A stretch of DNA of 64,000 nt, from NCBI GenBank assembly GCA_963971425.1, contig OZ020521.1, positions 11,301,519 to 11,365,518 on the forward strand. Reading direction: 5' to 3'. Each line of letters begins with the position of its first letter. The stretch's first letter is position 1. The translations under genes and the position numbers were made by a program. The notes under the pieces were generated by a model. That model ran no database searches. It was given only the letters and a program-made list of their open reading frames with translations, and was not told where the DNA came from. Positions 11,037 through 22,705 of the stretch are shown here, in pieces. The DNA comes from Bryoerythrophyllum caledonicum (Eukaryota > Streptophyta > Bryopsida > Pottiales > Pottiaceae).

Positions 11037-11614
11037 GGGCCACTTCACACTATGCCCAAGTCGAGAGGCCGACCGTCAAAATGAGTGGCCAAACTATGGC
11101 GAGAGGCCAAACTTTTTTGCCAAAAAATACATTAAATAATATAGATTGAAGGTTTGGCCGGTTGTGGTGTGAAGCCCCAAAGTCCAAGTCCAAAGTCCAA
11201 ACCCCATATCATTACACCAAAAAAAATCAGCCCAAAAAATTCAACCAATAATAATCAGCTAAAAAAATCAGCCAAAAAAATCAGCCAAAAAAAATCAGCC
11301 AAAAAAAATCAGCCTAAAAATTTGGTCTCTTTCATCTAACGGTCTAGATCTTGTGACTTTTTTATTATTTAAATAAAAGAAATCGACGGACTCTCGATTG
11401 TAGTTTGGGTCGACTAAAATGGGCGACCCAAGTTTTGCTCGAGAGGCAGTCGCTTTGGGGCCAAAACAACCCAAAAGTGTTGCCATGTAGGACGACGGCC
11501 TTTGGACTTTGGGCACAAGTGTGAAGGCCCAAAGTCCGGACTTTGGCCATTCTAGCAATCTCATTGGTGGAAATTGACGGCCTCTAAACTTGGCCACCAA
11601 GTGTGAAGCGGCCC
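11037..11614. mobile_element. PIF/Harbinger-type MITE (Tourist-like), 578 bp
   Basis: The left end GGGCCACTTCACACT and the inverted right end (GGGCCGCTTCACACT when complemented) are TIRs, flanked by TAA at 11034-11036 and 11615-11617. A 3-bp TWA duplication is the signature of PIF/Harbinger elements. The TIR similarity extends about 45 bp inward (GAGAGGCC...CGTCAA against AGAGGCCGTCAA). No transposase is encoded, so it is non-autonomous. The interior holds an A-rich array of AATCAGCCAAAAAAA units (about 11222-11325) and several copies of a CCAAAGTCC motif. Confidence 0.85.
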
Positions 11615-11799
11615 TAAGAAGATGACAATGGCTTCACCAGGTTAGACCTTCAAAATTGATAAGTAATTGGCATCTTGGTTTGTGATATTTTTAGCCCTTT
11701 AAGGTTGAACAAATTTTGGATGATGGAAGAATCTACAAGCATCATATATATTATGGAGAACGTGATCAAGGTAGCATTTACATTTCACTTTATGTCCAT

Positions 11800-12000
11800 G
11801 GTCGCTCAACCTTAACCCCTAAATTTCCAAGAGTCCCCTCGGGGAACTCTAGAAGGTTCGGGCAGGTTCCTATGGTGTCATTTTGTAACAATTTTCTTTG
11901 AATTTTTAATGGAGATGGACATTTCTAAAAGCTTTGTGTGAGTCCAATTTTTCCTAAATCCAACATTTAATGAAAAAGTTAAAGGGTTTCAACGTTCAAA
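11800..12000 (+). repeat. Dispersed repeat R2, copy 1
   Basis: About 200 bp containing GGGCAGGTTCC, then AATTTTTAATGGAGATGG and ATGAAAAAGTTAAAGGG match 62340-62540 in the same orientation with moderate divergence. No coding potential. The family is not recognised. Confidence 0.6.
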
Positions 12001-12119
12001 TGGGGAGAGTGGGCATGTAGGGGAACTTCAAAAACTTTTGATAGGACACTCCATTGAATGTGAGATTTTCAATACCAGCTAATAATATTATTTCCTTTCA
12101 TGTTGTCAATAATCTCTTG

Positions 12120-12735
12120 TCTTTAGTGAAAAAAAGCGTGGAAATCCAAGTCAAACATTTTCACACATTATCGCACATTGTCGGACAAGGTACCAAAAAG
12201 ACTTCTTCCTTTTCATATAAAACTTTGAGATCATCATATTATTTACTTATTATTTTTTCCTCAGCATTTTGTGGCAAAATCCTTCTATTGACCATTTGGA
12301 TTCTCATTCTAAAACATACTAAGTTCACAAAAAATATAACGCAAATTGACAATTTTTGAACCTCCACTCCTTGCACAACTCGCACAATTTTTTTGAATAT
12401 GCTACACCGTTTCTCTACCTCTAAAAATTGGAGTACAAGGAACTAATATCATGGTTAACATGATGGAAACAGATTTAGACCTTGTACGGTAGTGCAAAAA
12501 TTTGACACCAAGTGAAGTCAAAGTCTGCTAATCCACTAAAAGCAAGGAAGAAAATGGACCCTTTTCTCTACTTCAAACACTATAATATTACAATCCGTGC
12601 GGTCAAACTTTATGAAAAAATTTAAATAAGTTTCTTAATAAGTCTTAATTGAGATCCTACGGTTAAAACTAGAAGCAAAAGTTTTTTGTTTCGCCCTAAC
12701 TCATTGCACTAAAACGAGCAATTTTGAAGTGTTTT
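12120..12735 (+). repeat. Dispersed repeat R1, copy 1
   Basis: This AT-rich stretch matches 57845-58440 in inverted orientation over about 600 bp. Shared landmarks include TTTTTTTGAATATGCTACAC, GAAGTCAAAGTCTGCT and GAGATCCTACGGTTAAAACT. A related but more divergent version (R1b) occurs at 36930-37410 and, inverted, at 17668-18110. No protein domain is seen; it may be the non-coding part of an unclassified element. Confidence 0.75.
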
Positions 12736-12739
12736 TGGG

Positions 12740-14200
12740 GTGAAATTGTCAAAGAAATTTAGGGGTTAAAGAGTAAGAGAGACTATCCATGGCCCTTAAA
12801 CTTGAAGTACTATAGTGTGGATGATTTGATTTGACACGACGGTGTCTATGGGAGACAATCTATGAAGCTCTACATGGAAGATGCATATATCATATACTAC
12901 TGCCAAATGTGAGTTTTGAAGTCTTTTGAATGGAAAGATGGAGTGATGTATATGTTTAAGTCCTATTCAAAGCACTTAAAGCAACAAGTTATGATGTTTA
13001 GATTCTTGAAGTTTGCAACATGTATGATGATCTTCAAACCAAGTTGTTTGAAAATACTCTTTCATTTAACAAGCAATGTTGCCAATCTTAATATTGGAAA
13101 ATACAAGGTAAATTATGGATTTTAAAGATAGTACAAGCTTTACTTATTTGATTGTACATATTGATTACAATATACAAGTGATGTATTTTTATAATTGAGC
13201 ATTGAAATCAAACACCCAAAAGATTTGGTTTGGAACCTACATATTATATGTACATATTTAAAATATCTTATGTTTTCCATGTGCATACATGATAGCTTGC
13301 ACTTGGCTTGGCACACACTCGTATAAATTAGGACTCTATACAATGGTTGAGTTAACAACCACTTCTTCATTGTCTTTGTAGTATTCTTCTGATCATTGTC
13401 AATTTGTCATGTAAACTCTGAGAGTTCGATCTTAGTATGATTAAAGTCAAAGTTTGCAAAAGTGCCTAATAATTGAGACTTTAAAATATGAAGATACACA
13501 AATTGATTCATTCTATCATTTATCTTGCAAATAAAAATGGATCCAATTGGATTTAAGCATTTCCAAACCACAACCAACCCTCCACTATTTTAAATAGTCG
13601 GTTGCACCACTTGTAAAATCAAGCTAGTAGAAGGTGAAGTCCAACATTGGGGACTTCCATTTGAGCTAAAGTATTTTATTTTTGTTTCATCTAAAAATAT
13701 CAATCACTTCCAATCTGCACTTATCCAATGACAATAAGATTTGGCAAATTCCTTGAAGTGAGCTATGATTCCTGTCAATGAGAAGAGCGGTTTCTTCTTC
13801 TTCACTCGGGACTTCAAACTTGTACAATGCAAAGCCCTTCTTATCATTGTCTAGACACTAGTTTTTCTCCTATGTGTTAACCAAGTACTTTCATAGTAGT
13901 AGTAGCAATCTCTAATCCATCAATTGTAATTGCTCTTACATAAGCCCTCATTGTCTTATTTTAGGTTGAGGTTGATGCGCTATAATCATTACACTTCAGA
14001 CCAACTAACATCTATCATCTAGCTACCTTTTGTGTGCTTAGCGGCTTGTGTGCCAAGGAATGCACATTGTGCTTCCTATCACGTCACAATGGCGGTCTCA
14101 TAATATACAAAACAAAAACTATAAATATTTAAAGAAATGTGACAAACAACTCACTACCACAAAATATTAGTCGGTGAAATCCTTACGCATTGTTATCAAT
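12740..14200. other. AT-rich intergenic stretch, nothing recognised
   Basis: Short frames such as 12916-13125 and 13140-13370 (minus) have no domain or plausible splice context. No RNA gene or repeat boundary was recognised before the transposon that starts at 14204. Confidence 0.4.
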
Positions 14201-14203
14201 GTA

Positions 14204-14780
14204 CACTAGGGTGACACCCAAATTGGCGCCTTGAGCAATTCCAGGGATAGTGTCCACATTGCTGCCAACTTTGACACCCTCCCAAGCGCTAAAAAAATGT
14301 TATTTTATCATGATATTTTGGACACAAAACCACCTTTATGTTGAAAATATTTTTACTAGGTTTCAAGGCCAGGAACTTTATACAAAAAAAGATATTCAAG
14401 ATTTTCCAACAAGGGGTAGCTGTTAGAAAAGTTTCATAGCTGCCAATTTTGACACCCTCCCAAGGATTGAAGAATTTTTTTTCCCATGGATTTTTTGGAG
14501 TGGAAACTCCTTTATGTTAATCATACGTGAAGAAAAAATTCAAGTCCAAAAGACCCACAAAAAAAATGATATTCCAAATCTACCAACAAGTGTAGTTGTG
14601 AGTATCAAAGGGGAAAATTGTTTCACAACTTCCAACTTTGACTGCCTCTCCAGGGCTGAGAATTTTTTATTTCAACATGAAATTTTGGTCACAAGATTGT
14701 TGTTATGTCAATAACATGTGTGAATATTTTCAAGGCCAAAAGATACACACAAAAATAGTTATTCAAAATCTACCAACGTG
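14204..14780 (+). repeat. Left TIR with three internal ~185-bp subrepeats
   Basis: Within the TIR a block containing TGCCAACTTTGACACCCTCC recurs with variation near 14251, 14440 and 14625. Each block is followed by an A/T run, a GTCACAAGA- or GGACACAAAA-type stretch, a CAAGGCCA motif and an ATTCAAGATTTTCCAACAAG-type stretch. The TIR is therefore a tandem array of about three units, which could give several transposase binding sites. Confidence 0.75.
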
Positions 14781-15011
14781 TGTAATTACCATAACCAATA
14801 CAAGGACATGGTGAAAATGTTGAAACATCTTTGACGCCTCAATCTTCCTCATTGAACTTATCCATGTGACACAATGCCTGATTATAAATGCATCTTAAAA
14901 AAATCAATAACATCCAAATGTAGAAGTGTGGAGTTGTCACATCAAGAAGAAACCACTTGCATCATACATGCATGACGAAGTTTCCCCCTCTGAATATCAA
15001 TTGAGCACTAT

Positions 15012-15535
15012 AGCACTAGGATGGAAAGTAGACCCCCTCATTGTTATTACCGCGGGTGCTAGAGCCACCACATTCATTCCTTCAATGACAGCCCTTGAAG
15101 AAACATTCAAAATCCCCATCACTTCAATCAAAACCATTTTTTCAAATATTAACAGTATTGCAATTCAACATGCTATGTCGATACTCCTACATAATCGAAA
15201 ACTTGAAAACAAGCAACCCCTTCCTGACGCTCCCAACCCCCCTTCATAGACAAACCTATGCATTTCATCGTACACGCCCCTTTTGAAGACCTTTGGAACC
15301 TATGGTCTTTTGTTCTTGGCTACTTATTACTGGATACATAGTGTTTGCCCTCAAAAGGGGAAGTAGTTCCATACTACTAACCCATGCCCGGTGGGCATAG
15401 ACTTAGTGGTGGAACGAACAGACACTTTATTCACGCCGGCCCCCTTTTGGGGACCGGCGTTTTTTTTTTTTTTTTTTTTTCTTCTTCTTCTTTTTCTTTT
15501 TCTTTTTCTTCTTTTTCTTCTTCTTCTTCTTCTTC
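15012..15535 (+). mobile_element. 5'-truncated TTC-tailed LINE inserted in the Tc1/mariner element
   Basis: The 11-bp sequence TTGAGCACTAT occurs at 15001-15011 and again at 15536-15546, marking a target duplication. Between the copies lies only the 3' end of a LINE: the last part of ORF2 (LGWKVDPLIVITAGARATTF, then IAIQHAMSILLHNRK), the 3' UTR with ACTTAGTGGTGGAACGAACA and CACTTTATTCAC, and a tail of about 22 T followed by TTC/TTTTTC units (about 15460-15535). Target-primed reverse transcription explains both the 5' truncation and the tail. The same 3' end occurs at 27943-28944 (minus), 29000-29715 and 63395-63745. Confidence 0.9.
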
Positions 15536-15932
15536 TTGAGCACTATTGTATAAACTTAAGGAAATGTTGTGTGTGATTTGTGATTATTGAATGTTGGAGT
15601 AATTATGAGAGGAGAGAAAAATAGTGTGTTATTTGTGAGACATGGAGTGATGTGTTGCATGAGTAATTTAGTCATGCTTGATTATGCCTGTTGAGTGATG
15701 TGTATGTGGTTATGCTTGCTAACATAGGTAATTTAGTAATGCATGCTTATGCCTGCTGAGTGATATGTATGTGGTTATGCCTAATGGACTGAGTGATGTG
15801 ATTGAATGGCTGATTCTGTATGAAATTGTTTATATTGTTAATGAGAGTTTAAGGTTTTAATATCCTAGTAAAAGAAAGTCCAAAATATTTCAATTGGCGA
15901 TTTTAGATGAAATTTGTGGAGGTATTATAGGT

Positions 15933-16867
15933 ATGAGTGAGGGAGAAAGTACTCAAGTTCAAATTGCAGCCACTATCAGCGTTTTTGTTAGAACAACTTA
16001 GAGGTTGGTGAAAAAATTTAGAGAAGATGGAACTTACAAGCACGAAACTTGTGGTGGAAGTCAGACTACAAAACTTAGTAATAGAAATGTGCGTAGTATT
16101 CTGCATTACTCAAAAAAAATCATCGCACGTCAGTATTAGAGATTGCTAGTATAAGCCCTATTCCAATGTGTGGACATACCATTCAAAGGCTCTTACATAG
16201 AAGTGGCATTTTTAGTCAAATTACAGTCAATTTTTTTTTTGACACCTTGTAACATATATCAAAGGCTTGATTTTGCTCAGAAGTACCGTGGATGGAGCGT
16301 ATTTTTTGGACAGATGAATCTACCTGTGAAATTGGGAAAAAATTGAGACAAGTTCATGTTTAGAAAACTGCATATGAGTGTTATTCATCAAATTGTATAG
16401 TTCCTAATTTTAAAAGTGGACGGACTTCCTTGATGATTTAGAACGCATTGGCTGGAGGGCAAAAGTTAGAACTTGTTTTTATGCTTAAAAATTGTCATTT
16501 TGCGAAGGATTTTGTGGAAGTGGTTTATGAAGAAGTATTATCTCATTTCATGGATAATAGTTCCACATGCAATGCTCATGCAAGATGGCGCACCCATCCA
16601 TTGCAATAAAATATGTGAAGAATAGAGGCAAATGCGCCTTCTTGACAAGCTCAATTGGCCTGCAAACTCTCCCAATTTCAATCCAATTGAGAACCTTTCA
16701 AGATTCTAAAAGATGCAGTACAACGTGACAAGGCATGTTCTAGAAACATAGATGCGTTAAAGGTGGTTCTTGAAAGAGCGTGGTAGTCAGCTAGTGATAC
16801 AAAGCTCCTTCAATTATGTCATCCTCTTCCCTCTAGGTTACAAGCAGTGATTGACGCTAATGTATGA
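15933..16867 (+). pseudogene. Tc1/mariner transposase relic
   Basis: Tc1/mariner transposases have N-terminal helix-turn-helix DNA-binding domains and a DDE/D catalytic domain. The start (GESTQVQIAATISVFVRTT, then LVKKFREDGTYKHETCGGSQ) matches the helix-turn-helix and linker regions. The middle is broken by stops and frame changes. The C-terminal part is recognisable: MQDGAPIHCNK, which holds the second catalytic Asp, and LNWPANSPNFNPIENL, a close variant of the family's PDLNPIENLW-type motif with the third acidic residue. Three or more frames and several stops make it inactive. It lies centrally between the TIRs, as expected. Confidence 0.85.
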
Positions 16868-17450
16868 CATACACCTTGGTAGATTTTGAATGACTATTTT
16901 TGTGTGTATTTTTTGGCCTTGAAAATATTCACACGTGTTATTGACATAACAACAATCTTGTGACCAAAATTTCATGCAGAAATAACAAATTCTCAGCCCT
17001 AGAGAGGCTGTCAAAGTTGGAAGTTGTGAAACAATTTTCCCCTTTGATTCTCACAACTACACCTGTTGGTAGATTTGGAATATCATTTTTTTTGTGGGTC
17101 TTTTGGACTTGAAATTTTTTTTCACGTATGATTAATGTAAAGGTGTTTCCACTCCAAAAAATCCATGGAGAAAAAAAATTCTTCAATCCTTGGGAGGGTG
17201 TCAAAATTGGCAGCTATGAAACTTTTCTAACAACTACCCCTTGATGGTAAATCTTGAATATAATTTTTTTTATACATTTCCCGGCCTTGAAATTTAGCAC
17301 ACATGTTCTCAACATAAAGATGATTTTTTTTTCTAAATTATCATGGTTAGATAACAACTTTTTAGCCCTTGGGAGGTTGTCAAAGTTGGCAGCAATGTGG
17401 ACACTATCCCTAGAATTGCACAAGGCACCAATTTGGGTGTCACTCCAATG
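16866..17450 (-). repeat. Right TIR of the Tc1/mariner element
   Basis: Inverted counterpart of 14204-14780, with the same three subrepeat blocks in reverse order (TGACAACCTCC-type motif near 17375, GACACCCTCC near 17200, GACAGCCTCT near 17010, all minus strand). Confidence 0.85.
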
Positions 17451-17564
17451 TAAGGTAGAGGCACCCAATTCGGATCACTTAAGCCAGTTGGGGACTCAAA
17501 TGACATTGTATGTCAAAAACATTTATGTAGAAAGATGCGGAATTAGGAATGAAACTGAACAGAT

Positions 17565-17674
17565 ATTTTTTCAAATTTAATCATAAAGATTTGGAATTGA
17601 TGTAGAATTTAATGGTATTTTTTCAAATTTAATCATAAAGATTTGGAATTGATGTAGAATTTAATGGTATTTCA
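17565..17674 (+). repeat. 52-bp tandem duplication
   Basis: A 52-bp unit containing TCAAATTTAATCATAAAG and GGAATTGATGTAGAATTTAA is present twice in direct succession and the two units look identical. It abuts repeat R1b. Confidence 0.85.
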
Positions 17675-18110
17675 GGCGTTGAATTTCACCAAACTGTTCA
17701 CAATACTTGGAAGTTGGTTTCACATGGCATTGCAACATTCCATTCTCCAATTTTCACATGGCATTGGTGACCTTCCATTTTGCAATCACTTCCGCAACAT
17801 TGTTGTTTAACTCTTTAGGCACCATGACTTTGTTTCACCAAAACCGCCCAAAAACAAGTTATTTTAGTGCAAAGAGTGGTAATGAAAAATAAAGTTCATA
17901 TTTCCATCTCCAATTGTAAGGTCTTTGAGTCTTGTACTTATAAAACCACATGCTTGACATAAATTTTCATAATCTTCAACCATATGGATTGAATGATTTT
18001 AGAATTTGAAGTGAAGAATAAAGTCTTTCTTCTTCAGGCTAGTGTTTCAAAGATCGACAAACTTTGAATTCACTTGGTATTGGTATTGAATTCACTACAA
18101 AAGATCTAAA
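17668..18110 (-). repeat. Dispersed repeat R1b, copy 1
   Basis: Read on the minus strand this segment matches 36930-37410 over more than 400 bp. Shared landmarks are GGAAGTGATTGCAAAATGGA, ACCAATGCCATGTGAAAATT and GAACAGTTTGGTGAAATTCA. Part of it is related to R1 (GTGAATTCAAAGT.TG, with AATGAATGATTATAG-type stretches). No coding potential. Confidence 0.75.
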
Positions 18111-18800
18111 TTTTATGCCATTACACATACGTGATGTTACTTCCTCATTCACCAATTTCTTTAGGTATTAGTATGGGAGTATGAAACTCCCACTTGGTTG
18201 TTCCTACCAAAAATTAGCTAAATTTGTGGTTTTTAGTTTAGATAACCGGCAAAGTAGTTAGTATTACAAAGAAGTAATGTATGTCGCTAACTGGCAAGTA
18301 TACTCAAATATAATATTCAAATTGGAAACAAAACCCTAAATCCAAAATATTAGAATAGGGAGCGAAAGTTTTGATAAGATTGATTGCTTCTTTTTTCATT
18401 GAGTATAATTTTAATTAGTCATCAAATCACATCATACGCAATAGCTGCTATTGAAAGAACTCCCTCACTATCATAGACAATTTCAACTACTTTGATTGAA
18501 CTATATGGTCACGAAGATCTTTGAAATTTATCATTACAAATCTAAGAAACGCTTTTGTTCATCTAATATTAATTTAGAGTGAGGAAAAAATAAATTACAA
18601 TTAAATCTACAAGAGAAAATACTGTGTAGAATTTAATTTTTGCACAGAAGAAACCTTGAGAAGAGAAAAGCCTGTGGAGAAAGAGTTATTTCTTATAACG
18701 AATAATCAATTCACTGGGGGGCGGGTAAAACAAGACAGCCGAAAGTAAAAACAATTGGCCGTAGCCCGGTCCGTGTGCGCGCTTGGTTGTTGAATTTGGG
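18111..18800. other. Intergenic, nothing recognised
   Basis: AT-rich sequence between repeat R1b and the 3' end of the minus-strand VWA/Cache gene. The part nearest the gene (about 18690-18819) would be its 3' UTR. A minus-strand frame across 18686-18922 overlaps the last exon in another frame and I do not accept it as a gene. Confidence 0.4.
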
Positions 18801-18819
18801 CCTGTTCCCGACGGCGTTA

Positions 18820-21800
18820 TCAACGAGGTCGGGTACGGAGCCACAGACAAATACCAAATGGCAACCCAAGTACTGCTGCACCTACCACACCAAAAAAAAA
18901 TGCACCCAACCCTTTCGCCCATACTGGCCAGCCCGGTGGCCAGCCCCGTCGCGGTTGTGTCGGTTCAGGCGCCTTGCATTCGTCGCAACCCGGTGACGGT
19001 TGTGGCAGTTCAGGCGCCTTGCATTCGTCGCAACAAGTGCGATCAGCTAACGTGCTTGTGTCGTTTATCGGACATATAGCTGAGGAGCTTGCCGGGGTTG
19101 AATTTGGGCAGACCGCCTCCGCAGCTGCAATCTGCGCACAGATTCATCAAACGTTGGTCAAGCGTACGTCTCAAATTTAAACTGATCATGGCTACGATAC
19201 ACACTGTGCATGACATACACGAACCTGGTAGAAGCATGTCATAGAAACGTTGGCAGGTGCTAGCAGTGTTCCTCTGTTCCGCCTTGAGAAGTCTTGCAGC
19301 ACCAACGCCCTGAGAGTTTCGTTAAGCTTATCTAACACGACACCCGTCCCGGCCACGCCGATCAGAAGCCCGTCGCTCCCAAATGCTGAATTACTCACAG
19401 AACATAAAACACACTCTCAGGCGTGGGGTGATTCTCAAAGCAGATATTCCCAAACTGCCATGATTATGTCTATATTCGTTATTGATTGGCGGTTTCACAT
19501 TCCCAATCGTGCTACTCATGTGCGACATGTCCTACTGTGCAAGGTACTGAACACTGTCAATGAAACAAATATAGCCGTGATTGCTTCATGTTTGTACCTG
19601 GATAAGTTGGCGTGATGGCTTTGAGGTCTTGCGACAGACTGGCGTAAGTATTGGACCAGCTGACCTGCCCTCCCACGGCACTCAGGTGCACGCGAGCCGA
19701 GTACGTGAAGTAGCGCCGGAGGGAGTACAAAGGGTTCAGCGTTGCAGGAGGATCCAGCGACTCGAACGACCCCTGCACGGAGCAAATGTCCTTCTGGAAC
19801 GGCGTCTTCAGCAGAAACGTGTCCCCGCCGTCGTCGTTCGTCGGCAGCTTGAACACCATCAGCTTCGCCTTCTTGCTCTGCAACTCAGCCGTCGGAAACG
19901 TCGTGCTGTTCACCACGAACAGCCCGTTCGACAGTACCACGATGACCTGCCATGAGATCCATCCTCCCCGCAACATCAGCAAGGCTGCATTAGCGGTTTT
20001 CAGATGACTGCCAAATGTGATGTCTCTCCTCAAGCAACCAATTGTAATTGTCTCTATTTGAACCGGAGCTACACAATGCGTGACCCCAATTAGTACCGGA
20101 AAAGCTAGAACCGCACTCAGAATTTGTACCTAGAAAACCATGCGCAAAAGTAACAAGAACCGCCAAGATAGGCACACGTACGACGTTGAAATCGACGAGC
20201 TCGAAGATGTGTACTGAGCACTGACCTTCAAGGATTTGAGCTGGTTGAAGGAAGTTGCAGCCTGGAGAATTGCACCATTGAGGTTGGACAGCGCGCCCGT
20301 CAGCGGCGACTGGGATAACTTCTTCACGGCTGTGACGAGGGGACCGAGCTCCGAGTGTCCGAAGGGGTTGTGGAAATCGTAGGTGGAGTTCACCCGGAAG
20401 ATTCCTCCCAGCGAGGTCGCCGTGGCGTTATCAAACGAGAACACCTCAACGTCATCTCCAGGTGAGGCTGTCTGCAAGAGCCCCAGAGTCAGGTCCTTCG
20501 CCACGTCCAGGTAGGTCGCGCCGACGTCGCGGTAATAGTCGATGATGACCTGGTTCCCCATCTCGTTGCCCACGTCTACGAGGATCTTGACGTCCTTGGT
20601 CACGGAGATGCCGTTCAAGTACCAAGGACGCCATCTTGGATCAAACGACGTGCAAGCCGTCTCGTTCTGCTCGCGCCCCGGGAACTGCCGAAACGCGCCC
20701 GAAGCGGAGCCGAAGTAGAGTTCACTGTAATATTCCGGGAGCGACAGCTTCATGAACGTCGAGTCGAGCAGCCTCTGAAGACATATGTCGCGCGCAACCT
20801 CACTGGATAGTGTGGTTGAGGCAGGAGGAGGCAGACTGCAATCAACGAGTACTGATTTTTATGAACAAGCAATGTGTGCACGCTGGGAATCACCCTTCGT
20901 CAAGTAAAAAGCTTGCTCGGAGATCAATTCAATCACCGAATGAGATTTTAGTTTCAAACCACACTACACGTTCATGTGTAGAGAGAGCTTCCCAAACTTC
21001 CAAAGTTAGAGTGAATAGAACTCCAAGTCATGGAATAAAAATATGAATGATACGAGCAACCGATCACGTGTGCAGATATTCCACCAAATCACGAACGACC
21101 AAGAGGACTCACTTGACAAAGCTTCTGTCGTAATCCACTTTGACTTTGTTTTGGCAAGCGCCGCTAGTCACAGGGCACAGGTCGAAGTGCTGGTTGTTGT
21201 CAACCGCGGCACATCTTGAATGGAAACCGCTTACTGGGATGCATCGGACACGAGAACAGGCAGCAGCGCATCCGTCTAAACTACCTAGAGCAGTAGAAAA
21301 TCACGCTGTTAATCATTTCATAGTTGCCAATATGCGATTAGAAGAAACTGCGTTTTCACGTTTAGAGACGGCTTACTGTGTCTAGTAACTGCCAATGTTT
21401 AGTGAATAGTTCCATACCAACAAAATTTTGAGTCTAACATCTCAAGTAAAAATAGGTAAGATCAAATAGAGAAGGAAAAACCGTGAACTTTGATAGATAG
21501 TATGAAATGTAGTCAAGTAAAATCCTAGGAAGCGGAAAGCTAAGTACCGACAAAACCTTCAAAATCTACTTCGAGATGACGACGATGAGGTAGGACAATA
21601 TGTGGAAAACCTGGTGATCTGATCAAGTAAATTTTTAAGAAGCAGAGACCTGAGCACCGACAAAACCTCCAAGATGTACTTGGTAGATGGAAACGATGAG
21701 CCCGTATGAAACCGATGGAAATGTGAACTCTGATCCACCAGATTCTTACGAAGCAGCAAGTGAGGGAGGCAGCAGACAAAATCTTGAAGTTGATCTGACC

Positions 21801-22043
21801 ATTTGCCAACCCACTTGAAATGCTGAACTCACCACATACGCCGTCATTTGCGCTTGCGTTTTCTGCAATCCATTTCACCTCCAACTCCCTCTGATCGAGG
21901 TAGAGTTTCCCCGCATCTGAGCCCTGAGCGAGCGCTCTCCAACCATGATCCTCCCCACACACCGACAATGATATGAGGACCAATATCACTAGATGAAATT
22001 TGGAGGCCGACATCCACATCGTGCACCTCAGGGCGACGTCCAT
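18820..22043 (-). CDS. VWA/Cache-domain type I membrane protein, copy A (six exons, 604 aa)
   Basis: Exons on the minus strand: 22043-21833, 21284-21113, 20835-20226, 19946-19598, 19385-19225, 19131-18820. All junctions are GT-AG and phases agree (1815 nt, no internal stop). Order in the protein: a signal peptide (core LVILVLISLSVCG), a Cys-rich segment in exon 2, a VWA_N/VWA region with DPRWRPWY and ILVDVGNEMGN, a segment with NPLYSLRRYFTY and VSWSNTYAS, a Cache-like motif FGSDGLLIGVAGTGVV, then one C-terminal membrane span and a short RTRPR tail. This is the layout of calcium-channel alpha2-delta and CACHD1-type proteins, so an extracellular sensing or channel-associated role is likely but inferred. 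The MIDAS DxSxS is reduced to DVGNE. A CDECKAPE segment is tandemly duplicated next to the membrane span, unlike copy B. Confidence 0.85.
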
Positions 22044-22705
22044 CCGAGCTACTGACAACACTCCACGTGAAGAAAAATCAACTCCATCTACACACCTCAC
22101 AAACTATCCTTCATTCCAACTAAACGAACTAGCCAACCGTTTTTCCGACAAGTTTGAGAAGCCATACCGACTAAAATTTGAAAGTGGAATACCTAGGCCT
22201 AAATTCTGCACCACTCAAAGCATAGCAATCACATTCGTTTCCTAAAACGGTCCTTTCAGCTGAAACAGTGCGAGGATTATTCTATTAAAAGCAGGAGGCC
22301 CAGGAGCTCTATTTAGCACCTCTGCTGTCAAGTGCAAGTGGCCATGTCGAAGCCGGAATACTGGACTGGAGAATCATATATGTCGGAGGAAAAAACAGAA
22401 GTCGGCCCAGGTAGCTTCGCCATAAATAATGAGCTCAGCACACAAAGTGCCGCCGATCCACAGCAAACAACTTTCTACATACCCTCATCACTGAATCTAT
22501 GTCAAACCAGCCCCCTAATTACAACGGTTGCAGTCAAGAGAGTTAATATGAGCATCAAGCAACTCCTCACTCACATCAGCAGCAACCGCCTTCAAATCGA
22601 GGCTGAACTCCCTACAACAAATGAATGAGTACACCCTGACCCTGGTCAGAGTAAGGTACTTCACTAACCTAACCAGAAACCCTAATGTTACGAAGGAGAG
22701 GCGGG

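Larger units (their letters stand above)
14204..17450 (+). mobile_element. Tc1/mariner element with 580-bp TIRs, 3247 bp
   Basis: The left end CACTAGGGTGACACCCAAAT and the inverted right end (CATTGGAGTGACACCCAAAT) are TIRs flanked by TA at 14202-14203 and 17451-17452. The repeats extend inward to about 14780 and 16866. Between them lie a decayed Tc1/mariner transposase (15933-16867) and a later LINE insertion (15012-15535). Removing the LINE leaves a 2.7-kb element, long for the superfamily because of the very long TIRs. The TIRs now differ from each other by point changes and small gaps, so the insertion is old. Confidence 0.88.

Noticed and set aside
18686..18922. 78-aa minus-strand frame at the 3' end of VWA/Cache copy A
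   Set aside because: It lies in a different frame from exon 6, whose in-frame reading gives the membrane span and stop seen in the paralogue.
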